In this document: piece after piece, positions 1 through 9,889 of the stretch
How the letters are laid out: the number at the start of each line of letters is the position of its first letter
Numbering within the stretch: the stretch's first letter is position 1
Source of the DNA: Epiperipatus broadwayi
Taxonomy: Eukaryota > Onychophora > Udeonychophora > Euonychophora > Peripatidae
Direction: 5' to 3'
Length of the DNA: 64,000 bases
NCBI GenBank assembly: GCA_028023455.1
Contig: JAQFVV010012508.1
Location: 1,239,877 to 1,303,876 of the forward strand
The notes under the pieces: generated by a model
Told to the model about the DNA's origin: nothing
Seen by the model: only the letters and a program-made list of their open reading frames with translations
Database searches by the model: none
Made by a program: the position numbers and the translations under genes

Positions 1-798
1 AAATTGTATACATGCAATTAAGAGGTATTTGGTGTATTAAAAAAAAGAATTGTAGAAAAAAAGCATCTTTAAATACAAAAACAAATGATTATAGAATTAA
101 ATACAAAAAAAAAAATTCAATAACAATGCAGAAAAAAATAATAACAGTAAAGAAAACTGAAACATGATAAACAAATTGAAAAGAGCAGATTCATATTTGA
201 ATACAAAGAGAAATAATGACATCTGGAGAATACTTATGAGTTCAAGAGAAAAAAAGAGGTGTGAGGAATAATATCTCCAATTAGAATGAAGATATGGAAA
301 CTATGTTTTGAAAATTTATTAAGAGAATAGGATGAAATGTGAGATGGATGAAGAACAAAATATACAAATAATATAATATCCTATAATATTAAGAGATACT
401 AAAGTAGTAATGGTATATAAATCACCAAAAAAACAGAAGAGTTCTTAGCTGCAGTGGAACTTCATTTGTATTTACTAAAAATGGAATTAAACGCTTTTGA
501 ATATTTGAGTTGTTTCAAAACTGCATTGATACTCGTGATACCCCCCCCCCATGTCATGCATGACAACAATTTGTAAAAAAAGACAGAAAGAATGTGGAAA
601 TTATGGAAGAAAAATGATTGCTAACTAATTCATTGAGAAAATTTTGAAAAATGGAATTGAATACGAATATAGAAGTTTTCAAGGAAACTTCACAAAATGA
701 AGGTCCATAAATATCAGTGTTCTTATTGATTCAAGCAATAGAAAAAAAGATGGCATGAAATCTATAGATATATCTTTTATATATAGATATTTAATACA
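1..798. other. AT-rich stretch without a recognisable gene
   Basis: No coding frame, RNA gene or complete repeat is recognisable. There is an uninterrupted run of ten C at 541-550. The short open frame on the minus strand near 679-918 overlaps the foldback element that begins at 799 and is not considered coding. Confidence 0.5.
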
Positions 799-880
799 GG
801 GAGCGTACCAATAGTTCAAACAACCTCTTAATTGATGTGTGGTAAGAGAAAAATACTTAAAATCTCTATCTAAAACATTC

Positions 881-932
881 CCATCCCCAGACCAAATGGT
901 TTCGAGCTTTTGGCTCACCTCAGTGAGGAACT
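881..932 (-). ncRNA. Hammerhead-ribozyme-like motif (F1 left arm)
   Basis: Read on the minus strand: stem I strand TTCCTCA, core CTGAGGT, stem II GAGC-CAAAA-GCTC, then GAA, stem III ACC-ATTT-GGT, cleavage-site C, and stem I partner TGGGGAT. Stem I gives A-T, C-G, T.G, C-G, C-G, T-A. The order corresponds to a type I hammerhead with a very short stem III. The core departs from the CTGANGA consensus only at the last base (A9 to T), so this copy may be inactive. Confidence 0.6.
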
Positions 933-1062
933 AGAATATCCAGATGCTAGATCTAAAATATCAACTCAAAACCCAGCACTTATTTAATATGTAACTTTTA
1001 CGCAGAAACTCTAAATAAGTGTTGGGCTTGAGTTGATATTTTAGATCCAGTATATGAATAGT

Positions 1063-1120
1063 CAAGCTCCTCACTGAGGTGAGCCAAAAGCTCGAAACCA
1101 ATTGATTTGGGAATGGGATT
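1063..1120 (+). ncRNA. Decayed hammerhead-like motif (F1 right arm)
   Basis: Same layout as the left-arm motif: CTCCTCA, CTGAGGT, GAGC-CAAAA-GCTC, GAAACC. The segment that should form stem III and the cleavage site is changed and no clear GTH triplet remains. Stem II is intact. Confidence 0.4.
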
Positions 1121-1639
1121 GTTCTACGTAGAGATTTTTAATATTTTTCTCTTACTACACTTATCAATTAAGAGCTTGCATGAGCTATTGGTATGGTCCC
1201 TATATTACATATTTGTAAATACAAGCTCATAAAAGGAATATCACACTATATGTAACGTGATTTATTGATTATATATAGATATTAAAAAAGCGTAAAGAAA
1301 ACACTGAATTAAGTAACACACATGTAATTCTTACTAAAGCAGTTTTAAAATCATATAATGATATATATATACAAAAATAAAAATAGGGCGATATGACTTC
1401 CAATAACATAAAAATAGTCAGAAACTCACAGGGATGATGTTTAGCATGTAAATTGCTTAAATTGTACCTAAACAAGACCTCAAAATATGGAACGAGGAGG
1501 GACTGTGAGAAAATGAGTATCCTTTTATGTAATAATAAGACAATGATGATGATCAACCAGTTTAGCTCAGAATGATGATGATTTGAGCTACACAGCCCAA
1601 AAATTATAGAATATAGAAAATATAAACATAACAAAAACA

Positions 1640-1890
1640 AAAAATTAGGGTATTGGACAAACAACCAGGATATAATATTGGAAGACAGGCAACAGATTGG
1701 AAAATGTGAGGAATATAGTAACTAGACTTAAAGAACACACAAAGAGGAACAATAAAATAAGGTTATAAGAGAAAGAAATGTACTGAGTAGAAATGCTACA
1801 ATAATAAATGGGATGTTGTAGGATTAGAAGATATGAAAGTCAATAAACCAGGAAAAAGTACTATTACACATAGAAGTGAGATTTAATAAT
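1640..1890 (+). pseudogene. Possible relic of a PLE-type GIY-YIG endonuclease
   Basis: Across shifting frames the plus strand encodes a stretch with TRLKEH (about 1721-1738), as in the R-x(2-3)-EH segment of Penelope GIY-YIG domains. Further on it encodes KWDVVGLED (about 1806-1832), which resembles the segment downstream of the conserved His. Several stops and frameshifts interrupt it, and no GIY or YIG residues can be placed. The identification rests on these two short matches in the right order and spacing. The long open frame on the opposite strand (1269-1664) is hydrophobic low-complexity sequence and is not supported. Confidence 0.35.
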
Positions 1891-3353
1891 TAAAGGAAAG
1901 AACAGTAATAAAATTTTATTTATTTATTCAGCATATAGATTTTTTTGGACAGCTTAAATTTAAAAAAAAATATCGTAAAGGAACTGTAGAGATTCCAACC
2001 AGGACATAGGATGACTAGTGGCACTGTCACTTCCTTCAATTCTACCACCGTAGCTACATGCTTCATAGTTTTATATTTGTCCATATATACATAGATCGGT
2101 GGCTAATATGCTTCACTTATGAAGCAGATGAGCACAATGACCACGGGTTATCCTGAATCGGTTGACGAGATTTCAGTTGAGCCTAGGAAGATCAAATCCA
2201 GTTGGGTTTATTTTCAGATCTGGGAAAAAAATATTTATTTGGAATCTTATAAGAATTCCATTTTTACATGATAATTCCTCAATTGTAGATTTTTGGTAGA
2301 ACATCCCAAAATAAGATCTTGGATTTAAATTGAGTCTTAGGTAGTGAGTATTTTGGATTATTGGAAAATCTGATCCGCTTAAGGAGATTTTTATATTGTA
2401 CTGCTAGTGAATATATAGGTTACAAACACACATATATAGCATTACATGTTTCATGATTTTTTAAAAATATATATAATTAGTTTTAAGATTTTTAAAATGA
2501 AATTTGCAAACGCAAAAGATTGTGTCATATTTTCTTTTAGAAAAAAAACTGTTCTTAGCAAGAGGGGATATATCTTTATTTTTTTTAATGATATTAATAT
2601 TATATGAATTTGGCAATGCAATAAGAAAGATAGTTACAATACCAATAATAACTCCTTTCTTTAAAATCTAAAAATTGATCATCTTAGAGAAATTTTACTT
2701 TTTATAACTGCTTGTGAATTATATCAAACTTATATTTTTCAAACAAAGTAAAATAGTCCGCCCTCTTTTTGGTTTGTAAGGGGGGTTTTCCTTATTTTTG
2801 CTTTTCCCCCCCCCCACCCCTCTTGGTTTGGTTGGTAGGGGGGGTGGGTGGGTTGGGTTGGGTTTGTTTTTCTGGGGGGGGGGGGGACATACTTAAGATG
2901 TTTTATTTATTTATTTATTTTTGATTATATTATTTTGTCCTCCTATTTATGTTGATTGATAAGCAACTTAACTTCTCTTTGAGCTTGTTCTGTAGAATAA
3001 TTGGCTCTTAAAGCAATTGCTTATTTAGAAATATATTTTAACTTTAATTGACTTCAAAACTAAATGTTTGTTTTTCAAATACAGTATTAATTATTACAAA
3101 CAATATTCTTGAATATTATAAAGTTTTATTTAAGAGTAGCATTTTTTATTTATTTATCTTTACAAATGTAACATTTCATACACAGACAAGTCTCTTAAAG
3201 TATAAGAAATTTTGACTATTTTAAAATGACTCTAATTTTTAAATTAAATTAAACAAATACAGTACATCATTTTAAAGAATAACTTGAATCATCAGTATAG
3301 CAGGGCACCAATAAGACCAAAATGCCTATCTCAGTATATATATATATGCACAT
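1891..3353. other. Intergenic stretch, no gene seen
   Basis: AT-rich sequence with no coding frame I can support. A more GC-balanced patch at about 1980-2240 was read on both strands without recognising a family. The only marked feature is the G/C-run tract at 2755-2893, listed separately. Confidence 0.5.
2755..2893. repeat. C-run and G-run low-complexity tract with G-quadruplex potential
   Basis: Inside very AT-rich DNA there is a run of C near 2805-2820, then closely spaced G runs at about 2836-2861 (GGGGGGG, GGG, GGG, GGG, GGG separated by 1-2 bases), then a run of about 13 G near 2874-2886. The spaced G runs fit the usual intramolecular quadruplex pattern. The abrupt composition change could also reflect poor read quality or assembly error. 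Confidence 0.6.
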
Positions 3354-3600
3354 AGAGAGCGTACCAATAGCTCAAACAAGCTCATAATTAACAAGTGCGG
3401 TTATGAGAAATATTTAAAATCTCTATCCAGAACACTCTTATCTCCAGACCATGGTTTCGGGCTTATGGCCCACGTCAGTGGAGAGCTAGAATATTCGGAC
3501 ACTAGACCTAAAATATCAACTAAAAAAAACCAGCACTTATTTCAAACGTATATTTAAGAAGAAACTCCGAATTTTTCGGACATGAAAATGTCTTTAAATC
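3354..3600 (-). mobile_element. Single arm of foldback family F1
   Basis: Begins with GAGCGTACCAATAGCTC, as in the left arm at 799, and follows that arm through the hammerhead-like motif to the AGCACTTATTT motif. No matching right arm follows. The palindromic PLE starts about 35 bp beyond. Confidence 0.75.
3437..3488 (-). ncRNA. Hammerhead-like motif (F1 single arm)
   Basis: Minus strand: stem I CTCTCCA pairs with TGGAGAT over six base pairs. Core CTGACGT is followed by stem II GGGC-CATAA-GCCC, then GAAACC, AT, GGTC. Compared with the 881-932 copy, stem I and stem II both carry paired substitutions (for example GAGC/GCTC to GGGC/GCCC), so pairing is preserved while sequence changes. A9 is again T. 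Confidence 0.6.
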
Positions 3601-3805
3601 CAGCTATCTAACTTAAATATTAATTATTATATATATATATAATTATTCAAAACAATACAATAATTAATACAGTAACAATATTTTAAACAAATATATACCA
3701 ATTTAATAGAAGTACTTTCAACTATCTATGTAGTCGTTGTCAACTAGACTCAAATTGTATTAGAAAAAACCGTTACAAATGTAAACAAAAGTAATACGTC
3801 ATACA

Positions 3806-4574
3806 TCAATTTTCCCACAATTCATTAATTTTTATATTGGCTGCCTGTCTATTTATCAACTGTTGCTTTTCACTTTTTATTAACATAGCTTCTTTAATTT
3901 TGCGTTTATTATTATTTCTTTCAATACACAGAATTTTAACTTTATTAAAATCAAAATCAAAACCATAATTACATGTTACATTATGATCAAAAAATACTGA
4001 TGGTGATACATCATCATTTCTAACATTCTCCTGTCTTGATTTTTGCACTCGTTTATATAGCAACAAATGCTCCTTTGATCTTTTCTCCAATGTACATCGA
4101 GATTCCCCAATATATGTCTTTCCACACACACATAGCCATTTATATATTGTACAACTTTAATTTAAAATACTACACCTATTTTTTTGAATTATTTATTAAT
4201 CTATTTAAATTAGGAGTAGTATAAAATGCAACTCGACATATATTTTTATATATCTGTTTTATAAATTTAACCTGTTCATTACAAATAAATGGTATTGATA
4301 TCCAAGTATATTTTATTTTATCAATATCTATAGCATCTAAAATATTTCTATTATTATTAAACTTAGTAACAATATTATAAATTAATTTATGATCATATCC
4401 AACATTTAACAAATCCATAATAAATACATTTATGTTACTTATTTTATCAGAACTATATTTACATAATTTATTATTCCTAAATAAAAATGATTTTAAACCG
4501 GATAATTTATGTGCTATTGGCACATTTGAATACCAAGGAATATATCCTCTTTTTTCAATATCTTTTATTACCAT
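3806..4574 (-). pseudogene. Penelope-like element RT C-terminus plus GIY-YIG endonuclease, left arm, frameshifted
   Basis: Mirror copy of the gene at 4826-5593. The upstream part (4176-4574) encodes the RT thumb-like region containing GYIPWYSNVPIAHKLSG. A one-base expansion of an A run near 4180 shifts the frame before the endonuclease. The downstream part (3806-4129) encodes CGKTYIGESRCTLEKRSKEH and the C-terminal NNNKRKIKEAMLI and INRQA motifs. There is no RT catalytic core. The two halves together match the right arm almost residue for residue. Confidence 0.85.
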
Positions 4575-4825
4575 ACAATAATCTAATTTATTTTTATTAC
4601 GTGTAACTTTAATATCTAAATACTGAATTGACTTTTTTTCTTCAAAAGATTTACTCCATTTTAAACCTTCTAAACTATTTAATTCATTGAATATAATAAA
4701 ATAGTATTATTCAATGAATTAAATAGTTTAGAAGGTTTAAAATGGAGTAAATCTTTTGAAGAAAAAAGTCAATTCAGTATTTAGATATTAAAGTTACACG
4801 TAATAAAAATAAATTAGATTATTGT

Positions 4826-5593
4826 ATGGTAATAAAAGATATTGAAAAAAGAGGATATATTCCTTGGTATTCAAATGTGCCAATAGCACATAAATTATCC
4901 GGTTTAAAATCATTTTTATTTAGGAATAATAAATTATGTAAATATAGTTCTGATAAAATAAGTAACATAAATGTATTTATTATGGATTTGTTAAATGTTG
5001 GATATGATCATAAATTAATTTATAATATTGTTACTAAGTTTAATAATAATAGAAATATTTTAGATGCTATAGATATTGATAAAATAAAATATACTTGGAT
5101 ATCAATACCATTTATTTGTAATGAACAGGTTAAATTTATAAAACAGATATATAAAAATATATGTCGAGTTGCATTTTATACTACTCCTAATTTAAATAGA
5201 TTAATAAATAATTCAAAAAATAGGTGTAGTATTTTAAATCAAAGTTGTGCTATATATAAATGGCTATGTGTTTGTGGAAAGGCATATATTGGGGAATCTC
5301 GATGTACATTGGAGAAAAGATCAAGGGAGCATTTGTTATTATATAAACGAGTGCAAAAATCAAGACAAGAGAATGTTAGAAATGATGATGTATCACCATC
5401 AATATTTTTTGATCATAATGTAACATGTAATTATGGTTTTGATTTTGATTTTAATAAAGTTAAAATTCTGTGTATTAAAAGAAATAATAATAAACGCAAA
5501 ATTAAAGAAGCTATGTTAATAAAAAGTGAAAAGCAACAGTTGATAAATAGACAGGCAGCCAATATAAAAATTAATGAATTGTGGGAAAATTGA
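4826..5593 (+). CDS. 5'-truncated Penelope-like element: RT thumb and GIY-YIG endonuclease (right arm)
   Basis: An open frame of 255 codons. Residues 1-135 match the C-terminal RT/thumb region of PLE proteins, with the YIPWYSN...HKLSGLKSFLFRN segment. Just upstream, at about 4770-4790, another frame adds a FLDI-like YLDIK motif, so the true reading frame began earlier and was lost. Residues about 140-255 are the GIY-YIG nuclease: IYKWLCVCGKAYIGES (Y and YIG present, Cys pair between them), the R and EH of CTLEKRSREH, a conserved H (FFDHNV), then RKIKEAMLI and INRQA. PLEs use this nuclease with the RT for target-primed insertion. The RT palm is missing, so this copy cannot mobilise itself. Residue 1 is simply the first Met of the open frame. 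Confidence 0.85.
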   Translation: MVIKDIEKRGYIPWYSNVPIAHKLSGLKSFLFRNNKLCKYSSDKISNINVFIMDLLNVGYDHKLIYNIVTKFNNNRNILDAIDIDKIKYTWISIPFICNEQVKFIKQIYKNICRVAFYTTPNLNRLINNSKNRCSILNQSCAIYKWLCVCGKAYIGESRCTLEKRSREHLLLYKRVQKSRQENVRNDDVSPSIFFDHNVTCNYGFDFDFNKVKILCIKRNNNKRKIKEAMLIKSEKQQLINRQAANIKINELWEN

Positions 5594-5943
5594 TGTATGA
5601 CGTATTACTTTTGTTTACATTTGTAACGGTTTTTTCTAATACAATTTGAGTCTAGTTGACAACGACTACATAGATAGTTGAAAGTACTTCTATTAAATTG
5701 GTATATATTTGTTTAAAATATTGTTACTGTATTAATTATTGTATTGTTTTGAATAATTATATATATTTTATTATAATTGGAATACAGACATTGATTAATA
5801 ATTTATATATATATATATTATGAGTCTAACATATATATTGCAAGGAAATCAAGTCATATATGACGTGACTTAATTTAATAAGCTTGTATTATAAATGGTA
5901 TATAATGAGTGTGCCAATACCTCTTAACAAGCTTTTCAGAACA

Positions 5944-5995
5944 TCCCTATCCCCAGACTGGTTTCTAACTCTAGCTTTCATCAGTGAGATGCTAG
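5944..5995 (-). ncRNA. Hammerhead-like motif, core intact
   Basis: Minus strand: stem I ATCTCA with TGGGGAT, core CTGATGA, then a short imperfect stem II (AGCT with AGTT, preceded by an A.A mismatch), GAAAC, CA, GTC, TGGGG. Core bases and the GTC cleavage triplet match the hammerhead consensus. Stem II is the weak point. Confidence 0.55.
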
Positions 5996-6327
5996 GATAT
6001 TCAAGCATTAGATTTAAAATACCAGGTCAAGCCCCAGCCCTTCATCTAATGTTGAACTATTATGTAGAAAATCTGAAATTTTCAGACATCCATATGATTT
6101 CCTTGCAATTATTGTTATTGCTATTAAGGCTTTAATGATTTTATATTGCTAAAGTTATCAATATAGGCTTATCTGAACTTAGTTCAGTCCCATATGGCTA
6201 TTTCAGTTAGACAGCTGGATTTGAAGACATGGATGTTTGAAAATTTAAGATTTTCTATTTAATAGTTAAACATTAGATAAAGTGCTGGGCTTGACCTGGT
6301 ATTTTAAATCTAATGCTTGACTATTCT

Positions 6328-6382
6328 AGCACCTCACTGACGAAAGTCAGAGCTAGATACTGGTGATCTGGGGATAGGGATA
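6328..6382 (+). ncRNA. Hammerhead-like motif, partly decayed
   Basis: Plus strand: CACCTCA, core CTGACGA, hairpin AGTC-AGA-GCT region, GATAC instead of GAAAC, then TGGTGATC and TGGGGATAGG. Stem I pairing with TGGGG is retained (A-T, C-G, T.G, C-G, C-G). The GAAA box has one substitution. Confidence 0.45.
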
Positions 6383-6424
6383 TTCTGAAAAGCTTGTTAA
6401 GAACTATTGGCACACTCATTATAT

Positions 6425-7443
6425 ATATAATATATATATATATATGAATGAGAATATGACGATTACATCCAAGAGATTAAGAGAACAAAACATTTTACTA
6501 CTTTAGATTTATGACATTATTGTATATACTTTAGTAAGATTTCAAATTTATAATTGCAATTTGTGATGTTACAATTGACTATTTATTAGTCTGCATTCAA
6601 AATAGGTTATATTTACCTATTTAAAGAGGTTTATTTAAACTTCTTTGTATCAATAATTTCAATCTCTGTGGTCAAGTTGCAATATTTAGTGTCTATATAA
6701 GTATATAAGACCATTAATAAAGGTAGGATTCCATCTTTATTGTTAAAAGGAGGTTGCCTTGTCAACAGTTTGAGATTGTTGATTGTTATTGAGATTGTCT
6801 AAGTGTTGATTGGTTTTTAATGATTGTTTAGTAAGATTATACAAATGCATTCATATCTCTATATATCTGACTTTATATTATAATAAATTGTATTGCATAG
6901 ATGCAACCCATTCATTTTATAATGAATCAAATAATTCATTAAATCTATACATTTAAATATATCAGGTGTTAAAAACTTTGCAATTAAATAAATAAATAAA
7001 AAACACAAAGAATGAGGTGAGGAAGAACCACGGGAACCTATATGATTATACTTAACACATTTTAAGAACATACAGTTAAGAATTACTATCTAAAAATTAC
7101 AGATTGAATGCTCCTTGTATTTTTTAAAGTTCTACACATATAAAATAAATCCTGACATTAGTAATAGCTTCAAGAGATGATGACCTGAGCCAACTGATGA
7201 GTGGTCATTTACCTTTTATTGTATCTTTATTCATATGATTTTAAAAAAAATATGTGATAGTGTGAAGATTATTTAACATATTTATAATAGCTTCACTGTA
7301 TTTGATATACTTTCCTTTATTAGAAATACTGTCAAGCTTCATAATTTTTTATTTAGACTAAATTCAATTCGATTTTACCAATACTTCATTAACTGTACTG
7401 AAACACATACATGTGTATTAATAATTTCACTACCCCCCCTCAG
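6425..7443. other. Intergenic AT-rich stretch
   Basis: Starts with an (AT)n tract. No gene, SINE or paired repeat was recognised on either strand. Confidence 0.5.
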
Positions 7444-7765
7444 ATGGTATATAAAATAACATGCCCACAAGTCGGCTGCATGTCCACGTATTACGGGGAA
7501 ACTTGGGTTACTGTCACTACCAGAATATCTCAACACCAATATATATATATAATAGATCGCACACTAAAAATAAAGGCAGTTCGATAGTCCTAGAACACCA
7601 AAAAACATCTAATCACAATTTTAAATCCACCAATGCTGATATCATGTGCTTGGAAAAATGATGCCAAACGCAAAATAAAAGAGGCATATTTCATTGCGAA
7701 TGACCCAAAGGCCATCAATAGACGAGATTCCTGCTTCTCAACTTCCCAAAAATGGACTGGTTGAT
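7444..7765 (+). pseudogene. PLE GIY-YIG endonuclease relic
   Basis: The frame from ATG 7444 begins MVYKITCPQVGC and continues to STYYGETWVTVTTRISQHQ, the Y..YYGET form of the GIY-YIG fold seen again at 27149-27469. An (AT)n expansion at about 7541-7550 shifts the frame. Later frames retain SSIVLEHQKTSNHNF (conserved H), DAKRKIKEAYFI and INRRDS before the terminal KWTG. It is truncated at the 5' side with no RT. The 3' untranslated structure at 7815-7864 follows directly. Confidence 0.75.
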
Positions 7766-7814
7766 TAATTTGCAGATATTTGCATGCACTAACCATGACA
7801 CAAAATTGATATTG

Positions 7815-7864
7815 ACACAGGCTATGAATATAGGAGCAAGTATGATCTGAAAGCGCTAAGCCAG
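7815..7864 (+). ncRNA. Conserved structured 3' end of the PLE, copy 1
   Basis: CTATGAATAT, a hairpin region, then GAAAGCGCTAA, bracketed by GGCT and AGCC, which can pair. The copy at 27061-27110 has the same GAAAGCGCTAA but GACT and AGTC as the outer pair, a compensatory base-pair change. This suggests a folded RNA at the 3' end of this PLE family. No function is shown. Confidence 0.45.
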
Positions 7865-7941
7865 AATAAAACAATTAAAAATATAGCTTCACTGGTGTGC
7901 GTTTGACATTTCATTCAATACCTATTTTTACAACATTAACA

Positions 7942-7998
7942 ATATTCAAACAGGCAAAACTCTCCATACAGTAGTAATCATGTGATGTTTAGTGGTTT
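7942..7998 (+). mobile_element. 57-bp miniature copy of foldback family B
   Basis: Contains the family B left end (CAGGCAAAACTCTCCATACA) joined straight to its right tail (ATCATGTGATGTTTAGTGG), with everything between absent. It is flanked by the perfect 10-bp direct repeat AACATTAACA (7932-7941 and 7999-8008), showing it inserted as this short unit. Confidence 0.75.
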
Positions 7999-8513
7999 AA
8001 CATTAACAGTGCTGAAATACAAACGTGTATTTTAATTAATAAATTTCACTATTTCTCTATATTTGTTTTGTACATAATTTCATTCAATATCTTATGTTTA
8101 CAAACGACAGCCTTTCTTATGCTTCATTAGTTATATTTATAGGCATATTGTTATATGAATATATATATATATTAATCCTAATAAATGATTTTAAAAAATG
8201 CACAAAAGTAAACTGGAGGCAATATTATCACAAAATGATAAATAAAATTATAATTACAATTAAAAATTATTTCTATATAACAGTTCATACATTATTTGGC
8301 TTCTATTCAAATATGATGGTTCTATTTCAATTTAAGACTTCAAAATATTTTTTTTTCGTATTTGAATTATGTAATTTTTAAAGCTATATATATCAGCAGA
8401 AAGACACACACGTATACAAGCAGTTCGTGCACTATTCTGAATTTTAATTTCCTATTTATAGTTAAAATATGAATATGGCTTCACAATATAAGAATTTATT
8501 TTTAGTTACTCAC
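7999..8513. other. No gene seen
   Basis: AT-rich with an (AT)n tract near 8160. The 95-codon open frame at 8094-8381 has only low-complexity composition and no recognisable domain. Confidence 0.45.
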
Positions 8514-8583
8514 CTAAAAGTTGAAATGTCTTCCAAGCTGCGATCATATCAGATGTACCTCCTCTTGGAATAACTACAACTTG
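8514..8583 (-). CDS. Candidate internal exon of an unidentified host gene
   Basis: On the minus strand, ACACAATAG at 8584-8592 gives an AG acceptor and TTTTAG/GTGAGT at 8514 gives a strong donor match. The 70 bases between are open in only one frame and encode VVVIPRGGTSDMIAAWKTF and neighbours, a mixed, non-repetitive peptide unlike the surrounding low-complexity sequence. The polypyrimidine tract is weak. The family was not recognised. It might be a downstream exon of the minus-strand gene starting at 46213, but nothing here proves the link. Confidence 0.4.
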
Positions 8584-9344
8584 CTATTGTGTGTAAATTT
8601 TTTTACTAAAGAGCACACTAGCTATTTGCCATAGCTCCAATAACAAGTGCTGTCTTGAAGACGGCAGCTAATTTTGAATGTAATTATTTAAGAACCTAGC
8701 AACAGGGAATCAATGAAACTTGTCTCTTTTTAATGGTATTTATTTTACTTTCCACCTATTTTAAAGTGGAATAATTTATCAGAGAATAACTTCAGCAATT
8801 GTTAAATGAATGTTATAAGTAGATAATAATAATAAAAAAATCCATTCAGTATAAAAAATCGTGAAATATATATATATCCAATTAATTATTGCTGTAGTAA
8901 AGAACTTATTTTAACCTTTTAAGATCATTTCAATATCTCATGACACTTAAAATGCTGAAAGAAAAAAAATTATGAAAAAAAAATCAATCTTTCAAAAATT
9001 ATAGTTTTTTTTATATATATTTTAAAAAATAAATCAAAATAATTTTATATAGAAAATCGTGACTTTATTTTTTTTTTTAAAAAAAAAAAGCATTAAAAAG
9101 ATGTTTTTGTAATCTTTCTGAAAAGTTCTAAAAATAAAAGGAAACAAACGTATTACTTCAATGGATGATAAATTGCATATTAGAACAGAGAATTAACAAA
9201 ACAGAAAGATCAATTATATATAATTCAAAAGTGGATTTCTTTTCTTTTTTTTAAACGAGCAATCGTTAGAACATTTACAAACACCATTATCAAGGTTTAC
9301 TGTATAAAAGTAATGATTTTTCCATCTATATACCTATTTTATAC
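8584..9344. other. Intergenic, no gene seen
   Basis: Very AT-rich sequence with A and T runs at about 8940-9100. No supported coding frame or repeat family. Confidence 0.5.
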
Positions 9345-9488
9345 AGGGGTTTGAACTCAGACTCTTCACATGACCCTCAACTATTCATACTATCTCATAC
9401 AGCCGACTCATTGTGTGATCATGTGTGTCAGCAATATGAGATAGTGTGGATAGTTGAGGGTCGTGTGAAGTCTGAGTTCAAACCCCTA
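9345..9488. repeat. Near-perfect 144-bp hairpin element
   Basis: Arms of about 60 bp beginning CAGGGGTTTGAACTCAGAC pair with the right side around a centre near 9415. They differ at only a few positions, so the hairpin is young or maintained. An open frame crosses it but follows from the repeat. No direct target repeat was identified. Confidence 0.7.
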
Positions 9489-9889
9489 TACATTACATAT
9501 TGGAGTGCAGGTGTGAAAAAGCGTGTACTGTAGAAAAAAATTATATATCTATTTTTAAAAATGTTTGAGCATATACATCTAAAAAAAAGGATGACCTTTA
9601 AATGGCTCTCTGCAGAACAAATACTTTTAATGATCCTTCAAAGAGGAAAAGCACTGATTGAATCAAATGATGGCTGGTAAGGATTTAAGGTTTTCTTTCC
9701 TGTTTTACTCATCAGTTAAAAATAGTTAGATGCCTGCATATGGAATAGTAATTGGACAGCTAGGTAGATTAGCTATGGGCTGGCTTCCTGAAAAAAAGTC
9801 ATCGGCCTGCTCATATAACTTGAAAAAAAAACCCGCCTGATTTCATCTGGCTTGGATTCAATCCAAATAGTAAGCAGAAGCATTAACAC

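Larger units (their letters stand above)
799..1200. mobile_element. Foldback element, family F1, with hammerhead-like motifs in both arms
   Basis: Two arms of about 190 bp form an inverted repeat (799-985 against 1010-1200). Both outer ends read GGGA...TACCAATAG from outside inward, and the centre contains the AACACTTATTT motif and its complement. There is no coding potential. Each arm carries a CTGANG...hairpin...GAAAC motif pointing outward, on the minus strand on the left and the plus strand on the right. The arms have diverged, mostly by point changes, so this is not a fresh insertion. A single-arm relative lies at 3354-3600, and a sister palindrome at 5901-6424 has related outer ends. 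Confidence 0.8.
3635..5766. repeat. 2.1-kb head-to-head PLE palindrome
   Basis: Arms 3635-4693 and 4708-5766 are near-identical reverse complements around a 14-bp centre. Each arm is the same 5'-truncated Penelope-like element, with its 3' end at the outside and truncation points meeting at the centre. The arms differ by few substitutions plus one A in a homopolymer (left arm has one more), so the inversion is recent or the arms have been homogenised. Confidence 0.9.
5901..6424. mobile_element. Foldback element, sister family of F1, with hammerhead-like motifs
   Basis: Arms of about 190 bp (5901-6090, 6232-6424) flank a unique middle of about 140 bp. Outer ends share AATGAGTGTGCCAATA, and about 20 bases outside the left end GCTTGTATT also flanks the F1 copy at 799-1200. 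Both arms carry an outward-pointing hammerhead-like motif with an intact CTGANGA core. The 83-codon frame across the left arm is a by-product of the repeat. Confidence 0.8.

Noticed and set aside
1269-1664. 131-codon minus-strand frame rich in hydrophobic residues
   Set aside because: Low-complexity product of AT-rich DNA without a domain; the plus strand just downstream shows a weak PLE relic instead.
2836-2865. Telomere-like repeat
   Set aside because: GGGTTGGG spacing is irregular and too short; better described as a G-rich low-complexity tract.
5884-6135. 83-codon frame across the left arm of a foldback
   Set aside because: Lies wholly in a non-coding inverted repeat; frames in other copies of the arm are broken.
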